Positions 8,590-17,949 are shown, counted from the stretch's first letter. The stretch is DNA of 52,569 bases from DASRFR01 sp035651455 (GCA_035651455.1 DASRFR010000043.1:1-52569); one strand, 5' to 3'. The notes: generated by a model not told the origin, from the sequence alone. Numbers and translations: made by a program.

Positions 8590-10448
8590 CCTCGGACCGA
8601 TACCTCTTTGAGAGAATCCAAAGTCGTTTCGGCCAGTGGTATGCGTAGAGTGAAGGTCGTACCTCTCCCCTCGGTTGTTTGGAACTCTACGAGTCCGTAG
8701 TGCCATTGCAGGATTTGGTAGGTCTGCGCCAGGCCAATACCGCTGCCGCCCTGCTTGGTGGTGAAATACAGCTCAAATATCTTGTCCTGGATTTCAGCGG
8801 GAATGCCGCCACCCTGATCCGTGATTTCAGTAATGACCACGTGCTCATCATGCCGGGCGGTGATGCTGAGTTCCCCTCCATTTGGCATCGCTTGCACGCC
8901 GTTCAGCACAATGTTGAGGATGGCCTGTTTCATGAAATCGCTGTCGACCTTCACGGTTAATGGATCGGCCGGGAAATCGCGCGTGAGAGTGACGCCGTGC
9001 TGTTGCGCATCGGGTGCGGCCAGCAAGGCCACTTCTTCGAGCAAGCGCCGGAGATCGACTTCTTCCAGGTGCAGATCGCGAGGCCGGGTAAAGTCAACCA
9101 GTATCTGCACCACGCGATCCAGCCGATGAATTTCGTTCCCAATAATGTCGATATGGCGCCGGGTGTCGGGGTCGATTTGCTGCAATTTGTTTTGCAGCAA
9201 CTGCAAGTGCAGCACAATGGCGTTAATGGGATTCTTTACCTCGTGGCCCACGCCGCGAGTCAGACGGCCACTCGCTGAGAGCCGTCGCGACATTTCGATT
9301 TCGTCTTCGATTCTCCTTACCGATTCGGCGTCGCGTAAGGTAAGAAGCGCACCAATGGGACTTCCTTTTTCCTGGATGAAGTCGAGCGTAAGCTGGACTC
9401 GCCGGTTCCGATCACCTTCCACTTCTTGCTGGACCACAGGCCGGCGCTGCTGGAAGGCGCGCAACACCATCGCGTCTAGCGGAGTGCCTCGCGCGAAAAT
9501 CTGGTTTACGGTGTGGCCAAGAATCTCTCGCCGAGGCCGCCCCAGAAACCGCTCAGCGGATGCGCTAACCAGGACGACATGATTATCCCGGGTGAATAAC
9601 ATCAAGCCGTCCTGCAACTTCGACATGACCTGCTCGACGTTTTCTTTCAGCGCCGAAAAAATCTGGTTGGTATCACGCATCTGACGCCCGAGGTGCGCAA
9701 TCTTCAGTGTCACCAGGCCATACTCGTCGTGACGGTCGCCGTCGGTGAGGACATCACCACGTCCGGTCGAAACCGAGTCCAAGTTGCGGCTGAGCTCTTT
9801 GAGCGGCCCGAGTGCGACTTGCGCGATCAATGCCGCCACAGCCAGGGAAGCCAGGATGGAGATGATCGAGAAATAAAGCGCATGTTGCAGCTTGGGCGTC
9901 ATCTCGCTACGCAGGAAAACAGTGGAGATGCCAATTCGCACGCTGCCAAAAGGAGCCCCGCCCAGTTCCAGCGGATAGCTCACCTCGTAAACCTTCGAAG
10001 GGCTGTACAGCATGTTAAGTTGCTGGCGGAAACGGGCGTTGCGCAATGCCAGCAGGTCAGGTCTTTGGGAAACGATTTTCCCTACCATCTCCGGATTGCT
10101 GTCGAGAATCGCGCGCCCTTCCGTGTCTACCACGGTAGCGTCATAGACGATTGACCAGTTGCTGACGATTGACTCCAGCACGTTGTTCAGGCTCGGGTCT
10201 TCCTGCAGGTACTCGGCGATTGCGTCCCGCACTGCCGCTGGGTTGTTCGTATCGATGCGCGTATCGCTCAGGTCTGGAATCGCCTCGCTGGCGGCGTAGG
10301 CAAGCTGGGAGGCCAGGAGTCCCGCATTCTCGTAGGCCGAATTTAAGCGCTGCCGGAGGATTTGCGAAATATAAAGGTAAGAAAACGCCGACACCATCAC
10401 CGCAACCATGAATGTGATGGCGAGCACGATTTTAGCGATACGACTCAT
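8586..10448 (-). CDS. Membrane sensor histidine kinase (HAMP-PAS-HisKA-HATPase)
   Basis: 620 residues. TM1 is at about 7-30 and TM2 at about 190-214, flanking a periplasmic domain with a Cache-like strand (VVDTEGRAILDSNPEMVG). HAMP lies at about 210-262 and PAS at about 270-375. The phosphoacceptor is His402 in RGVGHEVKNPINAIVLH. ATPase boxes are N (NIVLNGVQA, 512-520), G1 (DQGGGIP, 544-550) and G2 (GGSGIGLA). This layout matches NtrB/AtoS-type kinases that partner sigma-54 activators, and the NtrC-type regulator is encoded 150 bases upstream in the same operon. The stimulus is not predictable; the periplasmic domain suggests an extracellular small molecule. Confidence 0.93.
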   Translation of the reverse strand: MSRIAKIVLAITFMVAVMVSAFSYLYISQILRQRLNSAYENAGLLASQLAYAASEAIPDLSDTRIDTNNPAAVRDAIAEYLQEDPSLNNVLESIVSNWSIVYDATVVDTEGRAILDSNPEMVGKIVSQRPDLLALRNARFRQQLNMLYSPSKVYEVSYPLELGGAPFGSVRIGISTVFLRSEMTPKLQHALYFSIISILASLAVAALIAQVALGPLKELSRNLDSVSTGRGDVLTDGDRHDEYGLVTLKIAHLGRQMRDTNQIFSALKENVEQVMSKLQDGLMLFTRDNHVVLVSASAERFLGRPRREILGHTVNQIFARGTPLDAMVLRAFQQRRPVVQQEVEGDRNRRVQLTLDFIQEKGSPIGALLTLRDAESVRRIEDEIEMSRRLSASGRLTRGVGHEVKNPINAIVLHLQLLQNKLQQIDPDTRRHIDIIGNEIHRLDRVVQILVDFTRPRDLHLEEVDLRRLLEEVALLAAPDAQQHGVTLTRDFPADPLTVKVDSDFMKQAILNIVLNGVQAMPNGGELSITARHDEHVVITEITDQGGGIPAEIQDKIFELYFTTKQGGSGIGLAQTYQILQWHYGLVEFQTTEGRGTTFTLRIPLAETTLDSLKEVSVRG

Positions 10449-10598
10449 GAATAATGGCTTTGGGTCCGAAGCCCGGATTGTTAGCCCGGTCCGGCAACTG
10501 TGCCGTCATTTCGTGCGCGAGAATTTCTTCTGAATTTGTGCAAAGTGCCAGCAATCGCTGTCAAGCTTACAAGTCGTGAATTTCAGAAATGGAAACTC

Positions 10599-11996
10599 TC
10601 ATTGTTCTTCTTTCCCGGTCCCATCCCCGGCAGAGCTGCCGTATTCCTTCAGTTTATTATGCAGGGTTTTCAGGCTTATGCCGAGGATTTCCGCCGCCCT
10701 GGTCTTATTGTTGTTAGTGGCTTCCAGTGTCTTGAGGATCAGTAACTTTTCGGCCTCTTCCACGGTAGTGCCCACCCCTAGCCGCACCGCATCGGGATCG
10801 TTTGCCCCGGGTCGGACGGTGATTTGACCAAAACCAGGCGGAAGGTGTTTGGTTTCTACGACCCCAGCTTCACAGACGATCACGGCACGCTCCAAGGTAT
10901 TGCGCAGCTCACGCACGTTTCCGGGCCATGAATAATTGTTGAACAGATTGAGTACGGCTTCGCTTACCGCCATAGCTTTGCGCCCATGTTTCGCGCTCAT
11001 CTCCGCGATCAGGTTTTGCACCAGGTCCGGGATGTCTTCCTTGTGTTCGCGCAGGGGCGGCATGTGAATGTTGAATACATTGAGACGGTAGTAGAGATCC
11101 TGCCGCAACTCGCCGTTCGCCACCGCCTCCTCTGGAATCTTGTTAGTGGCGGCCAATACGCGCACGTCCACAGTAGTTTCCACTTTGCTGCCCAGACGGC
11201 GAAGCTTCCGATCCTCCAGGACGCGCAGCAGCTTAGCCTGGGTCGCGACCGGCATCTCCCCGATTTCATCCAGCAGCAGAGTTCCGGCTTCGGCCAGTTC
11301 AAAGCAGCCGGTGCGACGTTCGAGAGCTCCCGTGAATGCGCCCTTTTCGTGCCCGAAGATTTCGCTCTCAATCAGAGTTTCGGGAATTGCCGCGCAGTTT
11401 ATGGCAACGAAGGGTTTGTTTTTACGTGGACTGAGATCATGAATGGTTCGCGCCACCAGTTCTTTACCCGTCCCACTCGCTCCCGTGATCAGAACTGACG
11501 CAGTGCTGGGTGCAACCATCTCGATCAAGCGGAATATTTCCTGCATTTTCCGGGACGGTCCCACCAATTGGCCCAATGATCCCGCATCGCGCAATTTACG
11601 GCGGGTCACTTCTAATTCCGTGCGAGTGCCCATCAATGCACAGGCATTTTGTAGAATCGTGCGCAGCCGGTTGGTGTCGATGGGTTTCTGAATGTAGTCG
11701 TATGCCCCCATACGCATAGCTTGAACCGCACTATCAATCGTTCCCTGAGCGGTCACTACCACGACGGCGATGGTCTGCGCCTGGTCCGCGAGCCGTCCCA
11801 ATAATTCCATGCCCGTCATGCCCGGCATCTTGAGGTCGGTTACCACTATGGAAGGTGACCACGCGACCGCCTTGTCGAACCCTTCCAAGCCATCTCTGGC
11901 GGTTTCGGTTCGGTAGCCCCAGGAGGAGATAATCTCCGCCAAACCTGTGCGTTCGTTCTCCTCATCTTCAACGATCAATACTTTTTCCTGGTTCAT
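10599..11996 (-). CDS. Sigma-54-dependent response regulator (NtrC family)
   Basis: 465 residues in three domains. The receiver (residues 4-118) has phosphoacceptor Asp54 in VVTDLKMPG and Lys104 in IQKPI. The AAA+ domain has Walker A GASGTGKE, the sigma-54 contact loop GAFTGA, Walker B LLLDEIGEM and the arginine-finger region. The C-terminal Fis-type HTH is NNKTRAAEILGISLKTLHNK. It should activate RNA polymerase-sigma54 from an upstream enhancer when phosphorylated by the kinase encoded just downstream. It is the first gene of the minus-strand operon regulator, kinase, membrane protein. No sigma-54 promoter was found in front of its own operon. Confidence 0.95.
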   Translation of the reverse strand: MNQEKVLIVEDEENERTGLAEIISSWGYRTETARDGLEGFDKAVAWSPSIVVTDLKMPGMTGMELLGRLADQAQTIAVVVVTAQGTIDSAVQAMRMGAYDYIQKPIDTNRLRTILQNACALMGTRTELEVTRRKLRDAGSLGQLVGPSRKMQEIFRLIEMVAPSTASVLITGASGTGKELVARTIHDLSPRKNKPFVAINCAAIPETLIESEIFGHEKGAFTGALERRTGCFELAEAGTLLLDEIGEMPVATQAKLLRVLEDRKLRRLGSKVETTVDVRVLAATNKIPEEAVANGELRQDLYYRLNVFNIHMPPLREHKEDIPDLVQNLIAEMSAKHGRKAMAVSEAVLNLFNNYSWPGNVRELRNTLERAVIVCEAGVVETKHLPPGFGQITVRPGANDPDAVRLGVGTTVEEAEKLLILKTLEATNNNKTRAAEILGISLKTLHNKLKEYGSSAGDGTGKEEQ

Positions 11997-12294
11997 TCGA
12001 CGTCCATATTCCTGTATTGCGGGCGATGAAGCAAGGCAGGTATTCGGGTCATGTGCCGTGAAGAAGAGCTAGTCGTGTACTTATATCAAACTGAGACTTC
12101 CATCCGCAGACCAGCCGTTATCGAAATGATACGCATCCTGTTGAAAATTGGTGTGAAATCTTTCGTTTTGGCGCTTCGATGCTGTAGAATTCCTCGTCAC
12201 AACTGGCAACGATTCTACGCGAACGGGCTCCCGGTATTTTTGCATTCTGCACAGACACACATAAACAGCAACAGCAGTGTTTTCGGAGGAAGAC

Positions 12295-13932
12295 ATGTCA
12301 CTTTGTTGCGATTCACGCGTAAGCCGCTTAACTCTTCTTGGCTTCGTGCTGACGCTCGTAATGATTGCCCTGTCCAGCGCCGCAATGGCGCAGGACGAAA
12401 ACCCGCCCAAGGCGGACCTTTTTGTGGGATACCAATGGTTAAATCCGGGCGGCAGCGTGCCGGTCGCCATCCAAAGCCCCTTTATAGCCACCCCGCTCGG
12501 CTATACCAGAACGCGGCTTCCCGGTATGTCCATTGGCGGCGGCACTACCGGCACTTACAACTTTAATAAATGGTTGGGCCTTTCGCTGGATGTGGGCTAC
12601 AACACCAGCGATCCGGCCAACGAGAGCACCATTTCGGCCGGTCCCCGCCTGATGTGGCGCGGAGAAGGCATAAACATCTTCGCGCACACTTTGCTCGGAT
12701 TGAATCGCGTCGCCCCCAAGGGCGTCCCTGCCAGCAACGGGCTGGGCGCGATTCTCGGCGGCGGCATTGATTTACCTATCGTTAAGGCGCTCAGTTTCCG
12801 TCTGATCGAGGCTGATTACGTCATGGGGCGCGAGAATTTCTCTAGCGTGGTTTCGCCGATCTTCCCTGAGTCGCGACGTCCCGTTCTGTCGGGTGCTCGG
12901 TTGCGCACTGGCCTAGTGTTCAACTTCGGTGGCGCGCCCAGCATTCCTCCGACGGCAACCTGCTCCGTGAAGCCGACCGAAGTCATGGTTGGCGAGCCCG
13001 TTACTGCCACGGTCACTACGAACAACTTCAATCCCAAACATACCGTCAACTACAGCTGGAGCAGCAATGGCGGCAAAGTTTCGGGAACCGGGACTACCGC
13101 CTCCATCGACACCAACGGCATGACCGGCGGCAGCTATACCGTAACCGCGCATGCCACGGATCCCAAAGAGAAGAAGAATAACGAGGCGAGCTGCACGGCG
13201 AATTTTACCGTTAAGGAGCCCCCGAAGAACCCGCCGACGATGAGCTGCTCGGCAAATCCGACGACGGTTCAGACGGGCACTCCATCGACAATCACTTGCA
13301 CTTGCACCAGTCCCGACAATGTGTCCACCAACGTGGCTGGCTGGACTGCAAGCGCCGGCAGCATCTCGGGTACAGGCAATACTGCAACCCTCAACACTAC
13401 CGGAGCCCAGGCTGGGCCTATCACAGTCAACGCAACCTGTACGGATTCGCGTGGCTTGACTGGCCAGTCATCCGCGACGGTTACTGTCGAAAATCCGCCG
13501 CCACCGCCGCCGCAGGCAAGCAAGCTGAGCTCTTGCGACTTCCCCAACAAGGTGAAGCCGTGGAGAGTAGATAACACTTGCAAGGCCGTGCTCGATGACG
13601 TTGCCTCGCGCTTGCAGCACGAGCCCGACGCCAAACTGGTCATCGTCGGCAACGCCGATCCGACGGAGAAACGCAAGAATCTTGCTGCGGAACGCGCTGT
13701 AGATTCCAAGGCTTACCTCTCGGGTGGCGAAGCTAAGCAGGGCATCGACGCAAGCCGCATCGAGACCCGCACCGGCAGCGCCGGCACCAAGACAGCTGAC
13801 TACTGGATCGTTCCTTCGGGAGCGACTTTCAACGCGGAAGATACGCAGCCAGTCGATGAGACTAAGGTGAAGGCAATTCCGGATCACCCGCGCGCTGCGG
13901 CCAAAAAACGGGCCAAACCAAAGGCTCAGTAG
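12295..13932 (+). CDS. Outer-membrane beta-barrel protein with Ig-like repeats and C-terminal OmpA-like domain
   Basis: About 545 residues from the ATG at 12295, which has GGAGG 5 bases upstream; the open frame begins 18 bases earlier without a binding site. After a signal peptide ending AAMAQ comes an eight-strand-like barrel (residues about 35-215: DLFVGYQWLNPGG, GTYNFNKWLGLSLDVGY, GARLRTGLVFNFGG). Two Ig-like or PKD-like domains follow (PPTATCSVKP... and PPTMSCSANP...), then a poly-Pro hinge and an OmpA-like domain (residues about 410-510, LVIVGNADPTEKRKNLAAERAVDSK) that in relatives binds peptidoglycan. The C-terminus is Lys/Ala-rich. A porin or cell-wall tether is likely. A strong terminator follows. 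Confidence 0.85.
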   Translation: MSLCCDSRVSRLTLLGFVLTLVMIALSSAAMAQDENPPKADLFVGYQWLNPGGSVPVAIQSPFIATPLGYTRTRLPGMSIGGGTTGTYNFNKWLGLSLDVGYNTSDPANESTISAGPRLMWRGEGINIFAHTLLGLNRVAPKGVPASNGLGAILGGGIDLPIVKALSFRLIEADYVMGRENFSSVVSPIFPESRRPVLSGARLRTGLVFNFGGAPSIPPTATCSVKPTEVMVGEPVTATVTTNNFNPKHTVNYSWSSNGGKVSGTGTTASIDTNGMTGGSYTVTAHATDPKEKKNNEASCTANFTVKEPPKNPPTMSCSANPTTVQTGTPSTITCTCTSPDNVSTNVAGWTASAGSISGTGNTATLNTTGAQAGPITVNATCTDSRGLTGQSSATVTVENPPPPPPQASKLSSCDFPNKVKPWRVDNTCKAVLDDVASRLQHEPDAKLVIVGNADPTEKRKNLAAERAVDSKAYLSGGEAKQGIDASRIETRTGSAGTKTADYWIVPSGATFNAEDTQPVDETKVKAIPDHPRAAAKKRAKPKAQ

Positions 13933-13950
13933 CGGCATCACAGACACACG

Positions 13951-13989
13951 GGCCGGTCGGGAATCACCACCCGACCGGCCAAATTTTTC
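13951..13989 (+). terminator. Rho-independent terminator after the OmpA-like gene
   Basis: A perfect 11-bp stem (GGCCGGTCGGG/CCCGACCGGCC) with an 8-nt loop, followed by AAATTTTTC, 18 bases after the stop codon. Confidence 0.93.
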
Positions 13990-14075
13990 TATGTTCGAAA
14001 GTAACTTGCAGGGTACCGGTTACGCTGTCACTCTGGCCTAGCGTTTACACTCCGCTTAGGGGCAAAAGTCACATT

Positions 14076-16091
14076 ATGAAATGGGGAGACATGCGATTTT
14101 CATCGTGTAAGTTGTTGATCGCGCTCGCGATAGTGACACTCAGCGCAGGCTCTTTGTGGGCCGGTCAGTGGACGGCCCTGGGACCGGACGGGGGTGACGT
14201 CCGCAGTCTCGCTTATAACCCTCAGAATCCTGATCAGCTCTATCTGGGCACCAGCACGGGAGAGATTTTTGTCAGCAGTGACAGCGGACATAGCTGGGCC
14301 CGCTTCGCCCATTTAGGCAGTGGCGATGATTACGTTATCGACCACATCGCATTCAATCCACAGAATCCGAAAACGATGTATGTGGCGGCTTGGAGTGTGG
14401 ACAACCAGCAGGCAGGCGATCTTTTCCGCTCGCATGATGGTGGAAAGACCTGGCAAGTTCTGCCCGACATGCACGGAAAATCGATTCGGGCCATGGCAAT
14501 CGCTGCCTCCGATTCGCAAGTTCTGGTTGCCGGCGCGCTCGATGGCGTGTTCCGCAGCACCGATGGTGGCAATAGCTGGCAGCGCATCTCTCCCCCCAAT
14601 CACGCTGAGATCAAAAACATTGAGTCGATTGCTATCGATCCCCAGAATCCTAATGTCGTCTACGCCGGCACTTGGCACCTTGCCTGGAAGACGGATGATA
14701 GCGGGGCCAACTGGAAGCACATCAACAAGGGCATGATCGACGACTCCGACGTTTTCTCGATCATCGTAGATTCCCACAATCCGTCCATCGTATTCGCCAG
14801 TGCCTGCTCCGGTATTTACAAGAGCACCAGCGCCGGCGATGCATTTCAGAAAATCCAGGGTATCCCGTTTTCAGCGCGCCGCACACGCGTGCTGAAGGGA
14901 GATCCCAGCAACTCTCAAATCGTTTACGCCGGCACTACCGAAGGCCTGTGGAAGACCGCGGATCAGGGCAAGACGTGGCGCCAGGTGACCACTCCGGAAG
15001 TCGTGGTCAACGATGTATTCATCGATCCCCGCAACTCGCAGCATGTTCTGCTTGCTACCGACCGCAGCGGTGTCATGGCCAGCGAAGATGGAGCACTGAG
15101 TTTCCGCGCTTCTAATCATGGCTACTCGCATCGTTATGTCAGCTCGATCCTGGCAGACGCGAAGGATCCCAGCGTGATTTACGCTGGCGTCGTGAACGAT
15201 CGCGACGGCGTGTTTTACTCGCAGGATGGCGGGCAGCACTGGCTTTCCAAGAGCGCGGGTCTGGGCGGACGTGACGTGTTCAGCGTGAAACAGGCGAGCA
15301 ACGGGGCGCTCATTGCCGGTACCAATCGCGGCATCTTTATGTTGGACCGCAATGGCAGCGAGTGGCGGCCAATTAACAACGTCGTTGAAGAGAAGGTCAC
15401 TTATCGCTCGGTGAAGGTTGGCAAGAAGACCAAGAAAGTGGAGAGCAAGGTTGTAAAGCGCTCGGTCCTCGAAGCCCGGGTCAATGACGTGGAACTCGAG
15501 GGCAATCGCTGGATCGCCGCTACAACAGCCGGACTGTTCACCAGTAAGGATGAAGGCAAAATCTGGATGGGTGGACCGGTCATGGGTGAAAAGGAATTTG
15601 TTTCCGCCCGCACCAGCGGTGAAGTGATTGTGGCCGCTACCCACTCCAACGTTCTGGTTTCAAAAGACAAAGGTCAGACCTGGAGCATCGCTCAACTCGC
15701 CAGTTACAAACCGAACGTTCGCGGCGTCACGATCTCGCCGGAAGGCTTGATCTTCGTTGCGACGCGTGAAGGCGCTTTCCGTAGTGCTGACTCGGGTGCG
15801 AGCTGGCAGCACATGCTCGCTGGTCTGCCGGATCGTGACATAACCTCTATCGCCTTCGACAGCAGCCATAACCAGCTGCTCGCGACCAGCAGCGCCACCG
15901 GCGTAATCTTCGAGAGCACTGACGGTGGTCAGAGTTGGAAAAGGGGGCCAGATACGGGCTTCCCACTGCGCCGGGTGAGTGTGGTGAAGGGCCGCTTCTT
16001 CGCCGCGACACCATTTGATGGCGTAGTCATGCAACCGGAGAACGAAACCCAAAGCGCCTCTGCCGCAGGTTCCGGCTCATCGAGCAACTAA
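14076..16091 (+). CDS. Secreted BNR/VPS10-like propeller protein
   Basis: 671 residues with a signal peptide ending near GSLWAGQW. The body is a long array of Asp-box blades, e.g. SSDSGHSWA, SHDGGKTWQ, STDGGNSWQ, TADQGKTWR, SQDGGQHWL, SKDKGQTWS and STDGGQSWK. These correspond to two stacked propellers as in VPS10/photosystem-assembly-like or glycosidase-like BNR proteins. The C-terminus is Ser-rich. A carbohydrate or matrix-binding extracellular role is plausible, but no catalytic site was identified. The start may be the ATG at 14076 or at 14091 (preceded by GGGGAG); both leave the signal peptide intact. A terminator follows at 16113. Confidence 0.85.
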   Translation: MKWGDMRFSSCKLLIALAIVTLSAGSLWAGQWTALGPDGGDVRSLAYNPQNPDQLYLGTSTGEIFVSSDSGHSWARFAHLGSGDDYVIDHIAFNPQNPKTMYVAAWSVDNQQAGDLFRSHDGGKTWQVLPDMHGKSIRAMAIAASDSQVLVAGALDGVFRSTDGGNSWQRISPPNHAEIKNIESIAIDPQNPNVVYAGTWHLAWKTDDSGANWKHINKGMIDDSDVFSIIVDSHNPSIVFASACSGIYKSTSAGDAFQKIQGIPFSARRTRVLKGDPSNSQIVYAGTTEGLWKTADQGKTWRQVTTPEVVVNDVFIDPRNSQHVLLATDRSGVMASEDGALSFRASNHGYSHRYVSSILADAKDPSVIYAGVVNDRDGVFYSQDGGQHWLSKSAGLGGRDVFSVKQASNGALIAGTNRGIFMLDRNGSEWRPINNVVEEKVTYRSVKVGKKTKKVESKVVKRSVLEARVNDVELEGNRWIAATTAGLFTSKDEGKIWMGGPVMGEKEFVSARTSGEVIVAATHSNVLVSKDKGQTWSIAQLASYKPNVRGVTISPEGLIFVATREGAFRSADSGASWQHMLAGLPDRDITSIAFDSSHNQLLATSSATGVIFESTDGGQSWKRGPDTGFPLRRVSVVKGRFFAATPFDGVVMQPENETQSASAAGSGSSSN

Positions 16092-16112
16092 ACACCTGGT
16101 GGTTTGAAAGTG

Positions 16113-16146
16113 ACGGAGGAGGTGCGAGAGCACTTCCTCCGTTTTA
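16113..16146 (+). terminator. Rho-independent terminator after the BNR gene
   Basis: A 13-bp stem (ACGGAGGAGGTGC with GCACTTCCTCCGT, one G-T pair), GAGA loop and TTTT tail, just after the stop at 16091. Confidence 0.9.
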
Positions 16147-16462
16147 CGTTTCACACGATCTCTCTTCAGTGCCCGACGATCCTCGGTTTCGCTGATCTTC
16201 GCGGGGATAACCGCGGCATGGGCCTCCAGATTGGATCATTCACCCCAGTCATTATCAATGTATTGCACCATACGTTCACATACAGCCAAGCTGGCTACGC
16301 GGTCTTTTGATTCCCGCAGGGCCATACGCAGCACAGCCGAGTAATCCGCGCCAGCGGGCAGGTTTGTCCATTGTTCTTCGCCTCGTTCCCAATGTAAAAG
16401 TGGTTGCAGAACTCTGACTGGAGTTCCTAGAATAGGTGCGTACAGTTTGTGGGGTGGAACCC
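16147..16462. other. Intergenic region before the small helical gene
   Basis: About 315 bases. A minus-strand open frame covers it (ending 16236) but has no ribosome binding site and crosses into the next gene antisense, so it is not called. No promoter was identified for the small gene downstream. Confidence 0.35.
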
Positions 16463-16633
16463 ATGCCTGAGCAAAAGATCGCGAGGACGTGGCAGGAAAT
16501 CGCCGAGCTCGCAGCAAACGAAAAAGATCCTGAAAAGCTTTATCAGCTCGTAAGAGAGCTAGAAATGGCGCTGGACGAGCGCGACCGCCTTCTGAACAAT
16601 TCCGACGGCGGGGCGAAGACGGGCGCAGCTTAG
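16463..16633 (+). CDS. Small helical protein, unknown function
   Basis: 56 residues from the ATG at 16463. The sequence TWQEIAELAANEKDPEKLY followed by QLVRELEMALDERDRLL is a charged two-helix hairpin, with a disordered Gly/Ala tail. Short proteins of this pattern (Trp, then E/D-rich helices, then Leu-Val-x-Glu-Leu) are frequent in Acidobacteriota, often near signalling genes, but no function is known to me. The receiver-like gene at 31131 begins with a similar N-terminal segment (ERWQELCAQA). A 9-residue in-frame upstream extension is possible but lacks support. Confidence 0.65.
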   Translation: MPEQKIARTWQEIAELAANEKDPEKLYQLVRELEMALDERDRLLNNSDGGAKTGAA

Positions 16634-16709
16634 CTTTCTCAGTTGCACGCGTTTACCACGTCGCGCGCGATTCTAGGAATTCGCGTGCTGGGCAGGGCGC
16701 AAACCCGGG

Positions 16710-16723
16710 GCTGATCGATCAGC
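16710..16723. repeat. Perfect 14-bp palindrome upstream of the sigma-54 promoter
   Basis: GCTGATCGATCAGC is self-complementary. It lies about 300 bases before the sigma-54 promoter at 17006. It could be an operator; this is inference. Confidence 0.4.
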
Positions 16724-16804
16724 GGAGCGCTTACCGGAATTCTCAACCAACCCACGCGCCGCCCCAAGCCAGTCCGCAACCATGGACCCTCGGCAATTCA
16801 TAAT

Positions 16805-16858
16805 CCCCTAGCGCTTCGGAAGAATCCGCTGCAACCCTTCCGAGCGCGTCGTTAGGGG
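16805..16858. repeat. Long imperfect inverted repeat (possible enhancer dyad or hairpin)
   Basis: The left arm CCCCTAGCGCTTCGGAAG pairs with the right arm CTTCCGAGCGC...TAGGGG across a 14-nt loop, with two small bulges. There is no T tail, so it is a poor terminator. It lies roughly 150-200 bases upstream of the sigma-54 promoter at 17006, the distance at which NtrC-type activators bind. It may alternatively end transcription from the small gene at 16463. Confidence 0.5.
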
Positions 16859-17005
16859 CGAGTTTCAGAAATGCCGCAGCGTGGGCCGATCACAACATTT
16901 AGAAGCATCAGTCCCTGTCACATCGCAGTCCTGCACAAGCGGCAAAAAATACATACATTGCAATAGCGTGCACAGCGTAAGTACCTGAAATTCAGCAATA
17001 AAGGT

Positions 17006-17021
17006 TGGCATCTCCCGTGCG
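17006..17021 (+). promoter_or_regulatory. Candidate sigma-54 (-24/-12) promoter
   Basis: TGGCATCTCCCGTGCG matches the sigma-54 pattern TGGCAC-N5-TTGC: GG at -24 and GC at -12 separated by exactly 10 bases, with TGGCA intact and GTGC in place of TTGC. The predicted start is near 17032, leaving a leader of about 50 bases before the ATG at 17084. Two sigma-54 activator genes lie in this window. Confidence 0.6.
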
Positions 17022-17083
17022 TTCTGGACTATGACCACGAAATTATTGGGACTGATTCGATTTCTGATACGGGAGATTAGCGC

Positions 17084-17818
17084 ATGAAAGTTCCTGGAGC
17101 GAAGCCGGCAGTGACGTCTCCGATTTGCACGGTTCTGGCTTTCACGCTCGTGCTGTGGGCGTTGCTTGCGGTCGGTTGCGCACACCGGACGGACCTGCCG
17201 GGGAAAAATGCAGACTCTCCCTTGAGCGGCGGCGACGACTCCAAGCTGCCATTTGATCGCGGCGGATCGAACACTGGCTTGTCGCCGTCACAAGCGATGG
17301 TGCAGACACCGGAGTCGATCCCCTCAGGCACACCGCTCACGGTGAGATTGCAATCAGCGGTATCGAGCGCCACTTCGCGGTCGGGCGAGACGTTCGACGC
17401 GGTGCTGGACGAGCCCATCATTATTGAGGGTCAGACGGTTGCGCCGCGTGGCGCTGCTGTAACGGGGCGCGTCGTAACTGCGAAACCCTCAGGACGGCTG
17501 CATGATCCCGGAGTCATCCGTATTACCCTGCAATCTATCTCGCTTCAGGCCAAATCTGTACCGCTGCAAACCTCAACCATTTCGGCCAAGGGGGCTTCGC
17601 ACAAGAAACGCAATCTAGCGATGATTGGTGGAGGAACCGGGGCTGGAGCGCTCATTGGAGCTTTGGCTGGAGGCGGCACAGGCGCACTGATTGGAAGCGC
17701 TGTGGGCGCGGCCAGTGGAACGGGCGTAGCGTTTGGCACGGGTAAGAAGGACGTCGGATTTGCGCCGGAACGCCGCCTGACCTTCCGACTGGAACAGGCT
17801 GTGCCTCTCAAGCGCTGA
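17084..17818 (+). CDS. Glycine-zipper lipoprotein
   Basis: 244 residues. The signal sequence ends in a lipobox (LLAVGC), giving lipidated Cys32. A beta-rich domain follows (SIPSGTPLTVRLQSAVSSAT, GETFDAVLDEPIIIEGQTVA, PRGAAVTGRVV), resembling a small barrel found in Acidobacteriota envelope proteins. Then comes a classic glycine zipper (IGGGTGAGALIGALAGGGTG... GSAVGAASGTG), which can insert into or span a membrane, and a short strand (RLTFRLEQAVPL). An outer-membrane or periplasmic envelope role is likely. The candidate sigma-54 promoter at 17006 suggests activation by one of the NtrC-type regulators here, possibly as an envelope-stress gene. Confidence 0.8.
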   Translation: MKVPGAKPAVTSPICTVLAFTLVLWALLAVGCAHRTDLPGKNADSPLSGGDDSKLPFDRGGSNTGLSPSQAMVQTPESIPSGTPLTVRLQSAVSSATSRSGETFDAVLDEPIIIEGQTVAPRGAAVTGRVVTAKPSGRLHDPGVIRITLQSISLQAKSVPLQTSTISAKGASHKKRNLAMIGGGTGAGALIGALAGGGTGALIGSAVGAASGTGVAFGTGKKDVGFAPERRLTFRLEQAVPLKR

Positions 17819-17949
17819 TTCAGCGCGGCAGATTTTCAAGACAGGCGGCAGCATCAACGGCTTCGACGTCGTGAAATGATCCTGCTTAAGGAAAATGTCC
17901 AACGTTTAGCAGCCCTATTCGACTTTCGCCTGCTGTCGCTCCGAGGTAG

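Noticed and set aside
10500..10598. GCAAAGTGCCA as a sigma-54 promoter for the kinase gene
   Set aside because: On the minus strand the GG and GC elements are several bases too close for a -24/-12 promoter.
12200..12225. TGGCAACGATTCTACGC as a sigma-54 promoter for the OmpA-like gene
   Set aside because: GG to GC spacing is 12 instead of 10 bases.
14871..15644. 257-residue minus-strand open frame
   Set aside because: Shadow of the repetitive BNR gene on the other strand; composition is that of an antisense frame.
16236..16517. 93-residue minus-strand open frame
   Set aside because: No ribosome binding site, crosses the small plus-strand gene, no recognisable motif.
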